64,000 nt of DNA, taken from positions 7,513,501 through 7,577,500 of the forward strand of contig NC_019673.1 in NCBI RefSeq assembly GCF_000328705.1, given 5' to 3'. The notes under the pieces were generated by a model that saw nothing but the letters and a program-made list of their open reading frames with translations, was not told where the DNA came from and searched no databases. The DNA comes from Saccharothrix espanaensis DSM 44229. GTDB taxonomy: Bacteria; Actinomycetota; Actinomycetes; Mycobacteriales; Pseudonocardiaceae. Made by a program: the position numbers and the translations under genes. Of this stretch, positions 26,122 to 33,306 are shown piece by piece. Position 1 is the first letter of the stretch. The number at the start of each line of letters is the position of its first letter.

Positions 26122-27112
26122 GGCTGCCGGCTCCCGTCCGGTACGCGCCGGGGCTGTTGCCCGTCCACCGCTTGAACGCCCGGTGAAACGCGCTGGCCTC
26201 GGAGAAACCGAGCCGCAGCGCCAGTTCCTCCACCGACTCGCCGCCGCGCACCAGGCTGGCCACCGCCTGGTCGCGCAACAGCTGCTCGCGCACCTCGCGG
26301 AACGACGTGCCCTCGGCGGCGAGCTTGCGGCGCAGCGTCGGCGCGCTCACCCCGAGCCGCGCGGCCACGTTCGCCAGCCCCGCCACGCCGCCGCCGAGCA
26401 TCCGGCGGACCTGGCTGGACGCGTCCGCGCCGTAGTCCCGCCGGGACAGCAGCTCGGCCGGCGAGTTGCGCAGGAACCGGCGCAGCGCGGCCTCGTCCTG
26501 CACCACCGGCATCCGCAGGAACCGGGTGTCGAAGGTCAGCACGGTCTCCGGCGCGCCGAACCGCAGCGGGCAGCCGAAGATCAGGTGGTACTCGGCCGCG
26601 TGCGGCGGCTCCGGGTAGGCCAGTTCCACGCCGCGCAGCGGGATCCGCCGGCCGATCAGCCACGACGAGAACCGGTGCCACAGCACCAGCAGCGACTCCA
26701 CCAGGAACCGGTCCGGGTCGTCCACGCCCTCGGCGGCCAGCGCGAACCGGGCGACGCCGTCCCGCTCGGCCAACCGCATCGACGGCCGGACGTCGAACAG
26801 GGCGTAGAAGGCCAGGCCGCGCTGCAACGCGCCCTCCAGCGACGCGCAGTGCACGGCGAGCAGGCACATGGTCGGGAACGTGCCGCGCTTGCTGCGCTGC
26901 GGGCCGAACCCCATGAACTCGTCGTCCAGCGCGTCCCACAGGGCCTGGATGAGCTTGCTGTACTGGGCGGGGGTCACCCGCGCGCGATCGTCGGCCGGCA
27001 GCGCCTCGGGGATGCCCGCGGTGGCGAGCAGCGCCGACACGTCGTGCCCGTGCCGGACGGCACCCCGCAGCGCGGCCGTGACGTAGTGGATCGCGATGGT
27101 CCTCGTGAGCAT
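26117..27112 (-). CDS. AraC-family regulator with arabinose-binding-like N-terminal domain
   Basis: The product is 331 residues. The N-terminal part (residues about 10-190; FGPQRSKRGTFPTMCLLAVH) has the PF12625-type ligand domain found in OruR/ArgR-like regulators. The C-terminal double HTH reads LANVAARLGVSAPTLRRKLAAEG ... SVEELALRLGFSEASAFHRAFKRW (the two halves quoted here are LGVSAPTLRRKLAAEG and LRLGFSEASAFHRAFKRW). Such regulators often respond to amino or fatty acids. It faces the secreted fusion gene downstream on the same strand. The start codon is inside a perfect dyad (27105-27119), and a DasR-like promoter lies 230 bases upstream. Confidence 0.88.
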   Translation of the reverse strand: MLTRTIAIHYVTAALRGAVRHGHDVSALLATAGIPEALPADDRARVTPAQYSKLIQALWDALDDEFMGFGPQRSKRGTFPTMCLLAVHCASLEGALQRGLAFYALFDVRPSMRLAERDGVARFALAAEGVDDPDRFLVESLLVLWHRFSSWLIGRRIPLRGVELAYPEPPHAAEYHLIFGCPLRFGAPETVLTFDTRFLRMPVVQDEAALRRFLRNSPAELLSRRDYGADASSQVRRMLGGGVAGLANVAARLGVSAPTLRRKLAAEGTSFREVREQLLRDQAVASLVRGGESVEELALRLGFSEASAFHRAFKRWTGNSPGAYRTGAGSQ

Positions 27113-27126
27113 CGCTCACAGTGTGA
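27105..27126. promoter_or_regulatory. Overlapping dyads at the AraC-family start codon
   Basis: GTGAGC-ATC-GCTCAC (27105-27119) encloses the ATG complement at 27110-27112. TCACA-G-TGTGA (27116-27126) overlaps it. Both are exact. They could be an autoregulatory operator or a hairpin that hides the start codon in the mRNA. Confidence 0.45.
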
Positions 27127-27288
27127 CAGGGATGTCCGGCCACCGGGCGCTCTGTCCGGGGCGGCTTCGCGAGGGCGGCTCCACCGGGAGCGGGGCGCTT
27201 CGCGGGGGTGGCCGAGTGCGACGGCGCGGCGTGGGGAGAGAGCAGTTGCCGCGCCGCCGCACTCGTGGCCCACCCCAGTGAGCCGGCT

Positions 27289-27325
27289 CCTCGTCGATGG
27301 GGCTTCCGCCCGCCCATCAACGAGG
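27289..27325. terminator. Leader hairpin between the DasR-like promoter and the AraC-family gene
   Basis: A 13-base stem with one mismatch (27289-27301 with 27313-27325) and an 11-base loop lies about 20 bases downstream of the expected RNA start. It would end or attenuate minus-strand transcription before the AraC-family gene. Confidence 0.45.
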
Positions 27326-27343
27326 GACGATGTGGCGCTCACC

Positions 27344-27373
27344 ACTTTAGGTGGTCTAGACCAGATGCGTCAA
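27344..27373 (-). promoter_or_regulatory. Minus-strand promoter with a DasR-type operator in the spacer
   Basis: TTGACG (27368-27373) and TAAAGT (27344-27349) are 18 bases apart on the minus strand. The spacer contains TGGTCTAGACCA (27352-27363), a perfect palindrome identical to the core of the Streptomyces DasR responsive element. A weaker copy, TGGCTCAGACCA, lies at 27394-27405, 42 bases away (about four helix turns). A DasR-like GntR repressor bound here would block RNA polymerase. The next gene in that direction is the AraC-family regulator. Confidence 0.6.
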
Positions 27374-27428
27374 TAGAGCGAAGAGGCTATATCTGGCTCA
27401 GACCAATGCGGCGTTCCGCGAGGCTGTT

Positions 27429-28019
27429 TCAGGTCTGTTCCAGGGGTGCCACCGCGAAGCCCGCGGCGAACCGCTGGCACCAGATCACCACGCTGCGCAC
27501 GCCCGTCAGGTCCGCGCCGGCGGGCACCTCGTAGACCTGGTTGCCGCGGTTGGCCTTGAGCTTGCCCAGACTGGTGAAGCCGGTGCCGAACGCCGACTCC
27601 GGAGCGTCGGACGCCTTGTCCGACAGGTACACGTACAGGTCCGGGCCATCGCTGGTCTCCAGCGCCTCGAACTGCACCGCGTACCCGCCGTCCGCGCGCC
27701 GGACCAGCGTCGCGCTGCCGGTCGTGGCGTGCTCCAGCGACCGGAACGGACCGGACGCCAGGGCCACCGGACCGGCCTGCGCCGGTGCCGTGGTCGTGCT
27801 CTGGACGGTGGTCGTGCTCTGGACGGTGGTCGTGCTCTGGACGGTGGTCGCCGCTGGTTGCGTGGACCGGACGCTCTGCGTGGGGGACGCCGGCACGAGG
27901 AGCGCTTCGTCCGCCGTGCGGTTGGTGACCAACCGCCACGGCTGGAACAGGTAGAGCCCCACCGCCAGCGCCACCACGAGCACCGCCGACACCCCGACAA
28001 CCACGACCCGCTTGGACAT
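27429..28019 (-). CDS. DM13 domain protein with N-terminal membrane anchor
   Basis: The product is 196 residues from ATG 28017-28019 (GGAAGG 4 bases upstream). An N-terminal helix (VVVVGVSAVLVVALAVGLYLF) anchors the protein. A linker with repeated QSTTTV follows. The DM13 domain (about 95-196) has LYVYLSDK and GVRSVVIWCQRFAAGFAVAPL; the Cys is the conserved residue thought to serve in electron transfer. It probably acts on the outer face of the membrane. The linker is encoded by three exact 18-base repeats. Confidence 0.85.
   Translation of the reverse strand: MSKRVVVVGVSAVLVVALAVGLYLFQPWRLVTNRTADEALLVPASPTQSVRSTQPAATTVQSTTTVQSTTTVQSTTTAPAQAGPVALASGPFRSLEHATTGSATLVRRADGGYAVQFEALETSDGPDLYVYLSDKASDAPESAFGTGFTSLGKLKANRGNQVYEVPAGADLTGVRSVVIWCQRFAAGFAVAPLEQT
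27790..27843. repeat. Three exact 18-base repeats coding for a Thr-rich linker
   Basis: GTGGTCGTGCTCTGGACG occurs three times in a row within the DM13 gene and encodes, on the minus strand, the hexapeptide repeat VQSTTT. The length is a multiple of three, so the copy number can vary without a frameshift. Confidence 0.85.
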
Positions 28020-28139
28020 CCGTCCGCCTTCCGCTTCGCCTGTACCCCTCAAGACTGACGAATCGGACACCCGTCAGAGTCCCGGAAACGCCTTACGAAC
28101 TTCTGACGTCCCGCCGGCGTCGCGGGTTAGGGTCGGCAA

Positions 28140-28538
28140 GTGGGTGAACGGACGGGTCTCGCTGTGGTTGCCGCGCTGATGCTCGGCTGCGCGCTGTTCG
28201 GACCGTTCCCGCATCCCGTGCCGCTGCTGTTCGCCATCGCCGCGGCGGGCGCGGTCAACGCCGCGTTCCCGCTGATGCGCACCTTCGGATCGGCGCTGCT
28301 GGGCGGGGTCGCCGCCGCGGGAGTCGGGCTGGCCGCGGTGCCGTTCGTGACCTGCTCGACCGAGCGGTTCACCGAGGTTTTCACCTGCACGGGTGACGCA
28401 CCGACGTGGCACCTGACCGGCGCGGTGCTGGTCGCCGGCCTGTCCGGGGCGGGCCTGGTGCTGGCCCGCGTGCTGGGCGCGGCGGTGCTGGAACGCCGGC
28501 TCGCCGCCATCGAGCGGGCCGTGACCGATCGGGAGTGA
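28140..28538 (+). CDS. Four-helix membrane protein of unknown function
   Basis: The product is 132 residues from GTG 28140. There is no good Shine-Dalgarno, but TAGGGT (28128-28133) sits 6 bases before the GTG, which suggests a leaderless mRNA. Helices: LAVVAALMLGCALFGPF, LLFAIAAAGAVNAAF, SALLGGVAAAGVGLAAV and GAVLVAGLSGAGLVLARVLG. I recognise no family. It is 3 bases before the AlkZ-like gene. Confidence 0.65.
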   Translation: MGERTGLAVVAALMLGCALFGPFPHPVPLLFAIAAAGAVNAAFPLMRTFGSALLGGVAAAGVGLAAVPFVTCSTERFTEVFTCTGDAPTWHLTGAVLVAGLSGAGLVLARVLGAAVLERRLAAIERAVTDRE

Positions 28539-28541
28539 CGG

Positions 28542-29639
28542 GTGAGCTTGACCTGGGGGCGGGTCGCCGCGTGGCGGACCCGCGCGCACAGCCTCGACGT
28601 GCGCCGGCCCGCCGAGGACGCGCTGGACGTCGTGGCCGAGCTGTGCGGCCTGCACGCGCAACTGATGTCGTCGGCCGAGGCCACGCTGCGCGCGCGGGTC
28701 GACGGCCTGCCGCCGGACTTCGTGGAGCAGGCGCTCTGGGCGGACCGGACGCTGGTCAAGACGTGGTCCATGCGCGGCACGCTGCACCTGCTGCCCGCGC
28801 GCGAGTACGCGCTGTGGCAGGCCGGTTTCGCCACCTACCAGCACTACCTCAAGCCGGTGTGGCTGCGGAACTTCCACCTCACGGCCGAGGAGCTCCAAGC
28901 CCTGCTCGACGGCGTCGGCGAGGCGCTGGAGGGCCGGGTGCTGACCCGCGCCGACCTGGCCGACGAGGTCGCCCGGCGCACCTCGCCGCACCTCGGCGAG
29001 AAGCTGCGGGAGAGCTGGGGTGTGTACCTCAAGCCCGCGTCGTTCCGGGGCCGGCTGGTGTTCGGCCCCGGCGAGGGCAACCTGGTCGCGTTCACCCGGC
29101 CGGACACCTGGATCGACGTCGGCGACCCGCCGGCCGACGCCGTCGAGCGGATCGCGCTGCGGTTCTTCGGGCAGCAGGGCGTCGCCACCCGGGAGGAGTT
29201 CGCCCGGTGGTGGGGCGTCAAGCCGCCCGACGGCGGGCGGGTGTTCAAGGCGCTCGGCGACCGGATCACCCCCGTCGACGTCGGCGGCGAGCCGTACTGG
29301 GCGCGAACCGACCTGGTCACGGCGCTGCACGAGGCCGAACCGGTGGTCGGCGCGCGGCTGCTGCCCGCGTTCGACCAGTACGTCGTCGCCGCGACCCGGC
29401 ACGCCGGGCACCTGCTCGACGGCGGCACGCCCGACCGCGTGTACCGGCCGCAGGGGTGGCTCAGCCCGGTGCTGCTGGTGAACGGCCGGCTGACGGGAAT
29501 CTGGTCGCAGGAGCGGAAAGGTGGGCGCACGACCGTGACCGTCGAGCCCTTCCGCTCGTTGACCGCAAAGGAGCGGAGAGCGGTGCTGGCGGAGGTCGAC
29601 CGGATGGCCCAACCGGCCGAGGTGGCCTGGGTCGGCTGA
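28542..29639 (+). CDS. Winged-helix protein of the AlkZ/YcaQ (HTH_42) family
   Basis: The product is 365 residues from GTG 28542 (GGGAG 7 bases upstream). Family features are LCGLHAQLMSSAEATLRAR near the N-terminus, LVKTWSMRGTLHLLPAREY, the winged helices in GVATREEFARWWGV, and LLPAFDQYVVAATRH near the C-terminus. Characterised members (AlkZ, YcaQ) are DNA glycosylases that release alkylated bases or unhook crosslinks, and some sit in natural-product self-resistance clusters. The QxQ/QxD catalytic site seems to be HAQ here, so activity is uncertain. Confidence 0.82.
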   Translation: MSLTWGRVAAWRTRAHSLDVRRPAEDALDVVAELCGLHAQLMSSAEATLRARVDGLPPDFVEQALWADRTLVKTWSMRGTLHLLPAREYALWQAGFATYQHYLKPVWLRNFHLTAEELQALLDGVGEALEGRVLTRADLADEVARRTSPHLGEKLRESWGVYLKPASFRGRLVFGPGEGNLVAFTRPDTWIDVGDPPADAVERIALRFFGQQGVATREEFARWWGVKPPDGGRVFKALGDRITPVDVGGEPYWARTDLVTALHEAEPVVGARLLPAFDQYVVAATRHAGHLLDGGTPDRVYRPQGWLSPVLLVNGRLTGIWSQERKGGRTTVTVEPFRSLTAKERRAVLAEVDRMAQPAEVAWVG

Positions 29640-29702
29640 GACCGGTCGGCCAAGCGGTACTGTTCTGCCGTTTGCGCCAGCGGAGAGACTCGGAGGTCGA
29701 CC

Positions 29703-30086
29703 GTGCGGGTGCTGTGGGCTGCCAGCGGCTTGGCCGTGGCGGCGTCGGCGCTGACCGGTGTGCTCGTCGGCGTCTACATCGACGGCATGGACGACAAGCA
29801 GAAGGCGGAACCGCCGTCGTCCACCTGGATCACCACCCAGCCGCCCGCCTCGTCCGGCACACCCCCGGCGACGACGTCGAAGGCCACGACGGACCCGGTG
29901 GCGGCCGTGCCCCGGTCGACGACCTCCGCGCCGCCGGAACGCACGACGACGACCACGACACCACCACGCACCCCGGACCCGACGACCGAGGCCCCCACCA
30001 CGTCCACGACCACGTCGACCCCGAAACGCACCGACTGGCCGTGCGGCCCCCTCAACCCGTTCCCACCGCCGCACTGCGACGACTGA
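29703..30086 (+). CDS. Membrane-anchored Thr/Pro-rich wall-spanning protein
   Basis: The product is 127 residues; GGAGG lies 7 bases before GTG 29703. A single N-terminal helix (VLWAASGLAVAASALTGVLV) is followed by about 85 residues of Thr, Pro and Ser, a typical unstructured and possibly glycosylated stalk. The end, WPCGPLNPFPPPHCDD, has two Cys that could form a disulfide. I recognise no family. Confidence 0.65.
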   Translation: MRVLWAASGLAVAASALTGVLVGVYIDGMDDKQKAEPPSSTWITTQPPASSGTPPATTSKATTDPVAAVPRSTTSAPPERTTTTTTPPRTPDPTTEAPTTSTTTSTPKRTDWPCGPLNPFPPPHCDD

Positions 30087-30291
30087 GGCTCGGCACGCCG
30101 GCCGCACTGCCGGCACCGGCCCGGACCGGGCGGGTACCGCGAGCCGGCCGGCTGGTGCTTGCAAGACCGATCGCTGCGCACGACGGCTCGGGCCGGCCTT
30201 CCGGTGAGGTGGCGGCGCGAAGACGGAGTGCCGGGGGTGCCGCCGGCGGCGGCGGTGGCCGACCGGGTCACCGAACCCGCCTGATCGTGCG

Positions 30292-30305
30292 TGAGAGCGC
30301 TCCCA
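30292..30305. promoter_or_regulatory. CebR-like operator before the LacI-family gene
   Basis: TGAGAGCGCTCCCA has the exact core GAGAGCGCTC and differs by one base from the CebR operator TGGGAGCGCTCCCA of Streptomyces. It lies 62 bases before the repressor start, where self-repression is expected. Confidence 0.65.
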
Positions 30306-30366
30306 ACGGGGTGCCCTCCGGTTAAGCTGATCCGGTCAGGCTCGGTGTGGCGAGGAGTTGGTACCC

Positions 30367-31398
30367 GTGTCCGTCCCATCGCACTCCGGCTCCCGCCCCA
30401 CGCTGGAGGACGTGGCGGCGAAGGCCGGCGTCTCCCGCGCGACGGCGTCCCGCGTGCTCAACGCCTCGCCCCGGGTCAGCCCCGAGGCGCACGAGGCGGT
30501 GACGGCGGCGGTGCTGGCGCTGGGGTACCAGCCGAACCAGGCCGCGCGGGCGCTGGTGACCAGGCGGACCGGCGCGGTCGCGGTGGTGTTCTCCGAGCCC
30601 GAGCCGAAGATCTTCGACGACCCGCACTTCGCCTGGCTGATCCGGTCGGCGGCGCGGTCGCTGGCCGACGCCGACGCGCAGATGGTGCTGCTGCTCGTGC
30701 ACTCGCCGGAGGACCTGGCGCGGGCCGAGCGGTTCCTGGCGGGCGGGCACGTGGACGGTGCGCTGATGTTCGCGCCGCACAAGGGCGACCAGTTGCCGTC
30801 GGTCGCGCGCAAGCTGCCGCTGCCGGTGGTCTACGCGGGCCGGCCGTGGGGTCCGCTGCGCGGGCTGCACCTGGTCGACCACGACAACGAGGGCGGCGGC
30901 GTGCTCGCCACCGAGCACCTGATCTCGTTGGGGCGCAAGCGGATCGTGTCGGTGACCGGACCGCTCGACGAGCACTCGGCGATGGACCGGCTGGCCGGCT
31001 GGCAGACCGCGACCAGGGCTGCGGAGCAGGACGTGGCCCGGCTGACCGAGGACGGCGGCTTCACCCGCGAGGGCGGCAAGCGCGCGATGGCGGCCCTGCT
31101 GGACCGGGTGCCGGACCTCGACGCGGTGTTCGTGGCCAGCGACCTGATGGCGGCGGGAGCCCTGGACGCGCTGCGCGAGGCCGGCCGACGGGTGCCGCAG
31201 GACGTGGCGGTGGTGGGCTTCGACGACCACCCGATGATCGCCCCGCACACCACGCCACCGCTGACCAGCGTCCGCCAGGACACCAGCAACCAGGTCAAGC
31301 ACATGGTCACCCAGCTGCTGCGACTGCTCCGCGAAGAGCCGATCCGCGCCCGCCGCGAAGTCCTGCCGACCGTCCTGGTCCGCCGCGACTCCGCCTGA
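30367..31398 (+). CDS. LacI-family transcriptional repressor (CebR-like)
   Basis: The product is 343 residues. GTG 30367 is 9 bases after GAGGAG; TTG 30358 abuts that site and is less likely. The HTH reads PTLEDVAAKAGVSRATASRVLN with the hinge LGYQPNQAARALVTRRT. A periplasmic-binding-protein-like sugar domain follows, with SDLMAAGALDALREAGRRVP and VVGFDDHPMIAPHTTPPLTS. Operators with the core GAGAGCGCTC are present before this gene, the beta-glucosidase and the chitinase. It probably represses beta-glucan or cellobiose genes and releases DNA on binding cellobiose-type sugars. Confidence 0.9.
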   Translation: MSVPSHSGSRPTLEDVAAKAGVSRATASRVLNASPRVSPEAHEAVTAAVLALGYQPNQAARALVTRRTGAVAVVFSEPEPKIFDDPHFAWLIRSAARSLADADAQMVLLLVHSPEDLARAERFLAGGHVDGALMFAPHKGDQLPSVARKLPLPVVYAGRPWGPLRGLHLVDHDNEGGGVLATEHLISLGRKRIVSVTGPLDEHSAMDRLAGWQTATRAAEQDVARLTEDGGFTREGGKRAMAALLDRVPDLDAVFVASDLMAAGALDALREAGRRVPQDVAVVGFDDHPMIAPHTTPPLTSVRQDTSNQVKHMVTQLLRLLREEPIRARREVLPTVLVRRDSA

Positions 31399-31474
31399 CC
31401 ACCCCAGCGACCACTGCGACCCGGACAGCCACGCGGCCCGCGTCCACGGCAACGCAGGCCGCACCCACGCAGGT

Positions 31475-31500
31475 CGTGCCGGCGGCGGTGTGCCGGCACG
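31475..31500. terminator. Hairpin between convergent LacI-family and beta-glucosidase genes
   Basis: CGTGCCGGC (31475-31483) and GCCGGCACG (31492-31500) are exact complements. It is 13 bases from the beta-glucosidase stop. Confidence 0.6.
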
Positions 31501-31512
31501 GACCGCGTGGGT

Positions 31513-32928
31513 TCAGTCGAGGCGGTAGCCGGCGGCGGGCACGGCGTTGTGGCGGATCACGTCGGCCAGGGTGTGGCCGCTGCGCTTCACGGTCCGCTCC
31601 TGCGTCGCGAAGTCGACGTGCACCACGCCGAACCGCTGCCCGTACCCCGCCGCCCACTCGAAGTTGTCCAGCAACGACCACGCGAAGTACCCGCGCACGT
31701 CCACCCCGCGCTCGATCGCCGTGTGCACCGCTCGCAGGTGGTCGACCAGGTACCGGGTCCGCTCCCCGTCGTCCACCCGCCCGCCGGCCACCACGTCCGG
31801 GAACGCCGAGCCGTTCTCGGTGATCACCAGCGGTACCGCCACGTCCCGCCCGAGCCGTTCCAGCAGTTCGGTGAACGCCCGCGCGTCGGCCTCCCAGCCG
31901 AACCCGGTCAACTCACCGCGCGGCGGCAGGAGCTCGACGCCGCGCAGCCCGGCGAACGGCCCGGCCGCGACGTGGTCGGGCGGCGCGGGCGCTACCCGGG
32001 TCGGGCTGTAATAGTTCACCCCCAGCCAGTCGACCGGGGTCGCCACGACCGCCAGGTCCCCGTCCCGGACCACCCGCTGCCAGTCGCCCAGCCACGCCGT
32101 CCCCGCCAGCACGTCCGCCGGGTAGCCTCTGCCCGCCAACGGGTCCAGGAAGATCCGGTGCTGCAAGCCGTCGACCCCGCGGGCGGCGAGCCGGTGGGGT
32201 TCGTCGTCCACGTCGACCCACATCGCGCTGAAGTTCAGCACGATCGAGAAGAGGTGGCCGGCGGGCGCGGCGGCACTCATCGCCCGCAACGCCAGGCCGT
32301 GCCCCAGCAACAGGTGGTGCGCGGCTTCCAGCGCCCCCTTGGGGTCTACGACGCCGGGCGCGTGGACACCGCTGCCGTAGCCCAGGAACGCCGAGCACCA
32401 CGGCTCGTTCACCGTCGTCCACTGCCGCACGCGGTCACCCAGCCGGGCGTGCACGACGGCGGCGTAGTCGGCGAACCGGTAGGCGGTGTCCCGGTTGCGC
32501 CAGCCGCCGACGTCCTCCAGCGCCTGCGGCAGGTCCCAGTGGTAGAGGGTGGCCACCGGCTCGATTTCGTGCGCCAGCAGCTCGTCCACCAGGCGGTCGT
32601 AGAAGGCCAGGCCCCGGGACTCCACGCGGCCCACGCCGGTGGGTTGGATCCGGGGCCACGCCACGGAGAACCGGTAGGCACCCAGTCCCAGCCCGGACAT
32701 CAGGGCGACGTCCCCGGCGTAGCGGCGGTAGTGGTCGCAGGCCGGTTCGCCGGTGTGGCCGCCGCGCACCCGGCCGGGGGTGGCGGCGAAGGTGTCCCAG
32801 ATCGACGCCCCCCGACCGTCCACTGTGGTCGATCCCTCGATCTGGAACGACGCGGTCGCCGCTCCCCACACGAAGCCCGGCGGGAAGCCCAGCAGCCCCG
32901 TGTCGACGTCCGGTTCGGTAGCGGTCAT
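31513..32928 (-). CDS. Glycoside hydrolase family 1 beta-glucosidase
   Basis: The product is 471 residues, with AAGGGG 8 bases before ATG 32926-32928. Family 1 motifs are PPGFVWGAATASFQIEG, RFSVAWPRIQPTG, the acid/base Glu in TTVNEPW, and the nucleophile in VITENGSAF. SLLDNFEWAAGYGQRFG binds the glucose. There is no signal peptide, so it works in the cytosol on imported cellobiose or other beta-glucosides. The cebEFG transporter that usually precedes such a gene in Streptomyces is absent here. The operator at 33007-33020 places it under the LacI-family repressor. Confidence 0.95.
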   Translation of the reverse strand: MTATEPDVDTGLLGFPPGFVWGAATASFQIEGSTTVDGRGASIWDTFAATPGRVRGGHTGEPACDHYRRYAGDVALMSGLGLGAYRFSVAWPRIQPTGVGRVESRGLAFYDRLVDELLAHEIEPVATLYHWDLPQALEDVGGWRNRDTAYRFADYAAVVHARLGDRVRQWTTVNEPWCSAFLGYGSGVHAPGVVDPKGALEAAHHLLLGHGLALRAMSAAAPAGHLFSIVLNFSAMWVDVDDEPHRLAARGVDGLQHRIFLDPLAGRGYPADVLAGTAWLGDWQRVVRDGDLAVVATPVDWLGVNYYSPTRVAPAPPDHVAAGPFAGLRGVELLPPRGELTGFGWEADARAFTELLERLGRDVAVPLVITENGSAFPDVVAGGRVDDGERTRYLVDHLRAVHTAIERGVDVRGYFAWSLLDNFEWAAGYGQRFGVVHVDFATQERTVKRSGHTLADVIRHNAVPAAGYRLD

Positions 32929-32987
32929 CAGTTCACCCCTTCACGGCACCCGGTCCTGGCCGTCGCCCGGCCGAACGATGTCCTCAT
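32928..32987 (-). CDS. Candidate 19-codon leader peptide overlapping the beta-glucosidase start
   Basis: ATG 32985-32987 is preceded by GGGAGGA (4-5 bases) and reads MRTSFGRATARTGCREGVN. Its TGA stop overlaps the beta-glucosidase ATG (TGATG at 32926-32930). It may couple or tune translation of the enzyme. It could also be chance, since only 19 codons are available. Confidence 0.35.
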   Translation of the reverse strand: MRTSFGRATARTGCREGVN

Positions 32988-33006
32988 CCGTCCTCCCGAC
33001 GCAGAA

Positions 33007-33020
33007 TGAGAGCGCTCTCA
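33007..33020. promoter_or_regulatory. CebR-like operator before the beta-glucosidase
   Basis: TGAGAGCGCTCTCA is a perfect 14-base palindrome, 79 bases before the beta-glucosidase start. It shares the core GAGAGCGCTC with the sites at 30292 and 42659. CTCTCGTGAGCGAGAG follows directly (33021-33036) and may be a second half-site. Confidence 0.75.
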
Positions 33021-33151
33021 CTCTCGTGAGCGAGAGCCGTCACCGTCAAGCCGAGAGTGACCGGTCGACACCGTTCCGTGATTTCCAGCCGCCCGTCACT
33101 CACAGAGAGCAACAGGCCGCAACACACAGTGAACGACCCGCGAGAAAGGGC

Positions 33152-33184
33152 GGGGGTGGCTCGGCCCTCGCCCGAGCCACCCCG
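33152..33184. terminator. Hairpin, second terminator after the ABC exporter
   Basis: GGGGTGGCTCGG (33153-33164) pairs exactly with CCGAGCCACCCC (33172-33183). It separates exporter transcripts from the beta-glucosidase promoter. Confidence 0.6.
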
Positions 33185-33257
33185 CACAGAGTTAGAGGGC
33201 GTCGGCACGCAGGTATGACGCGCGCGCCGAAAGATTCCTGTGAACCACGGCACACGA

Positions 33258-33295
33258 ATGGCCCGTTCCGCCTCCTCAGTCGCGGAACGGGCCAT
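33258..33295. terminator. Hairpin directly after the ABC exporter
   Basis: A perfect 14-base stem (33258-33271 with 33282-33295) and a 10-base loop lie 12 bases past the permease stop. Confidence 0.75.
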
Positions 33296-33306
33296 CCGAC
33301 CTCCGG

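Noticed and set aside
22535-27376. A very long plus-strand open frame of about 1600 codons
   Set aside because: It runs antisense through the fusion and AraC-family genes, has His/Arg/Gln-rich composition and no family motifs; it reflects the high GC of the true minus-strand genes.
27790-27843. Possible mobile or regulatory repeat
   Set aside because: It is in frame inside the DM13 gene and encodes a Thr-rich linker, so it is better explained as a coding repeat.
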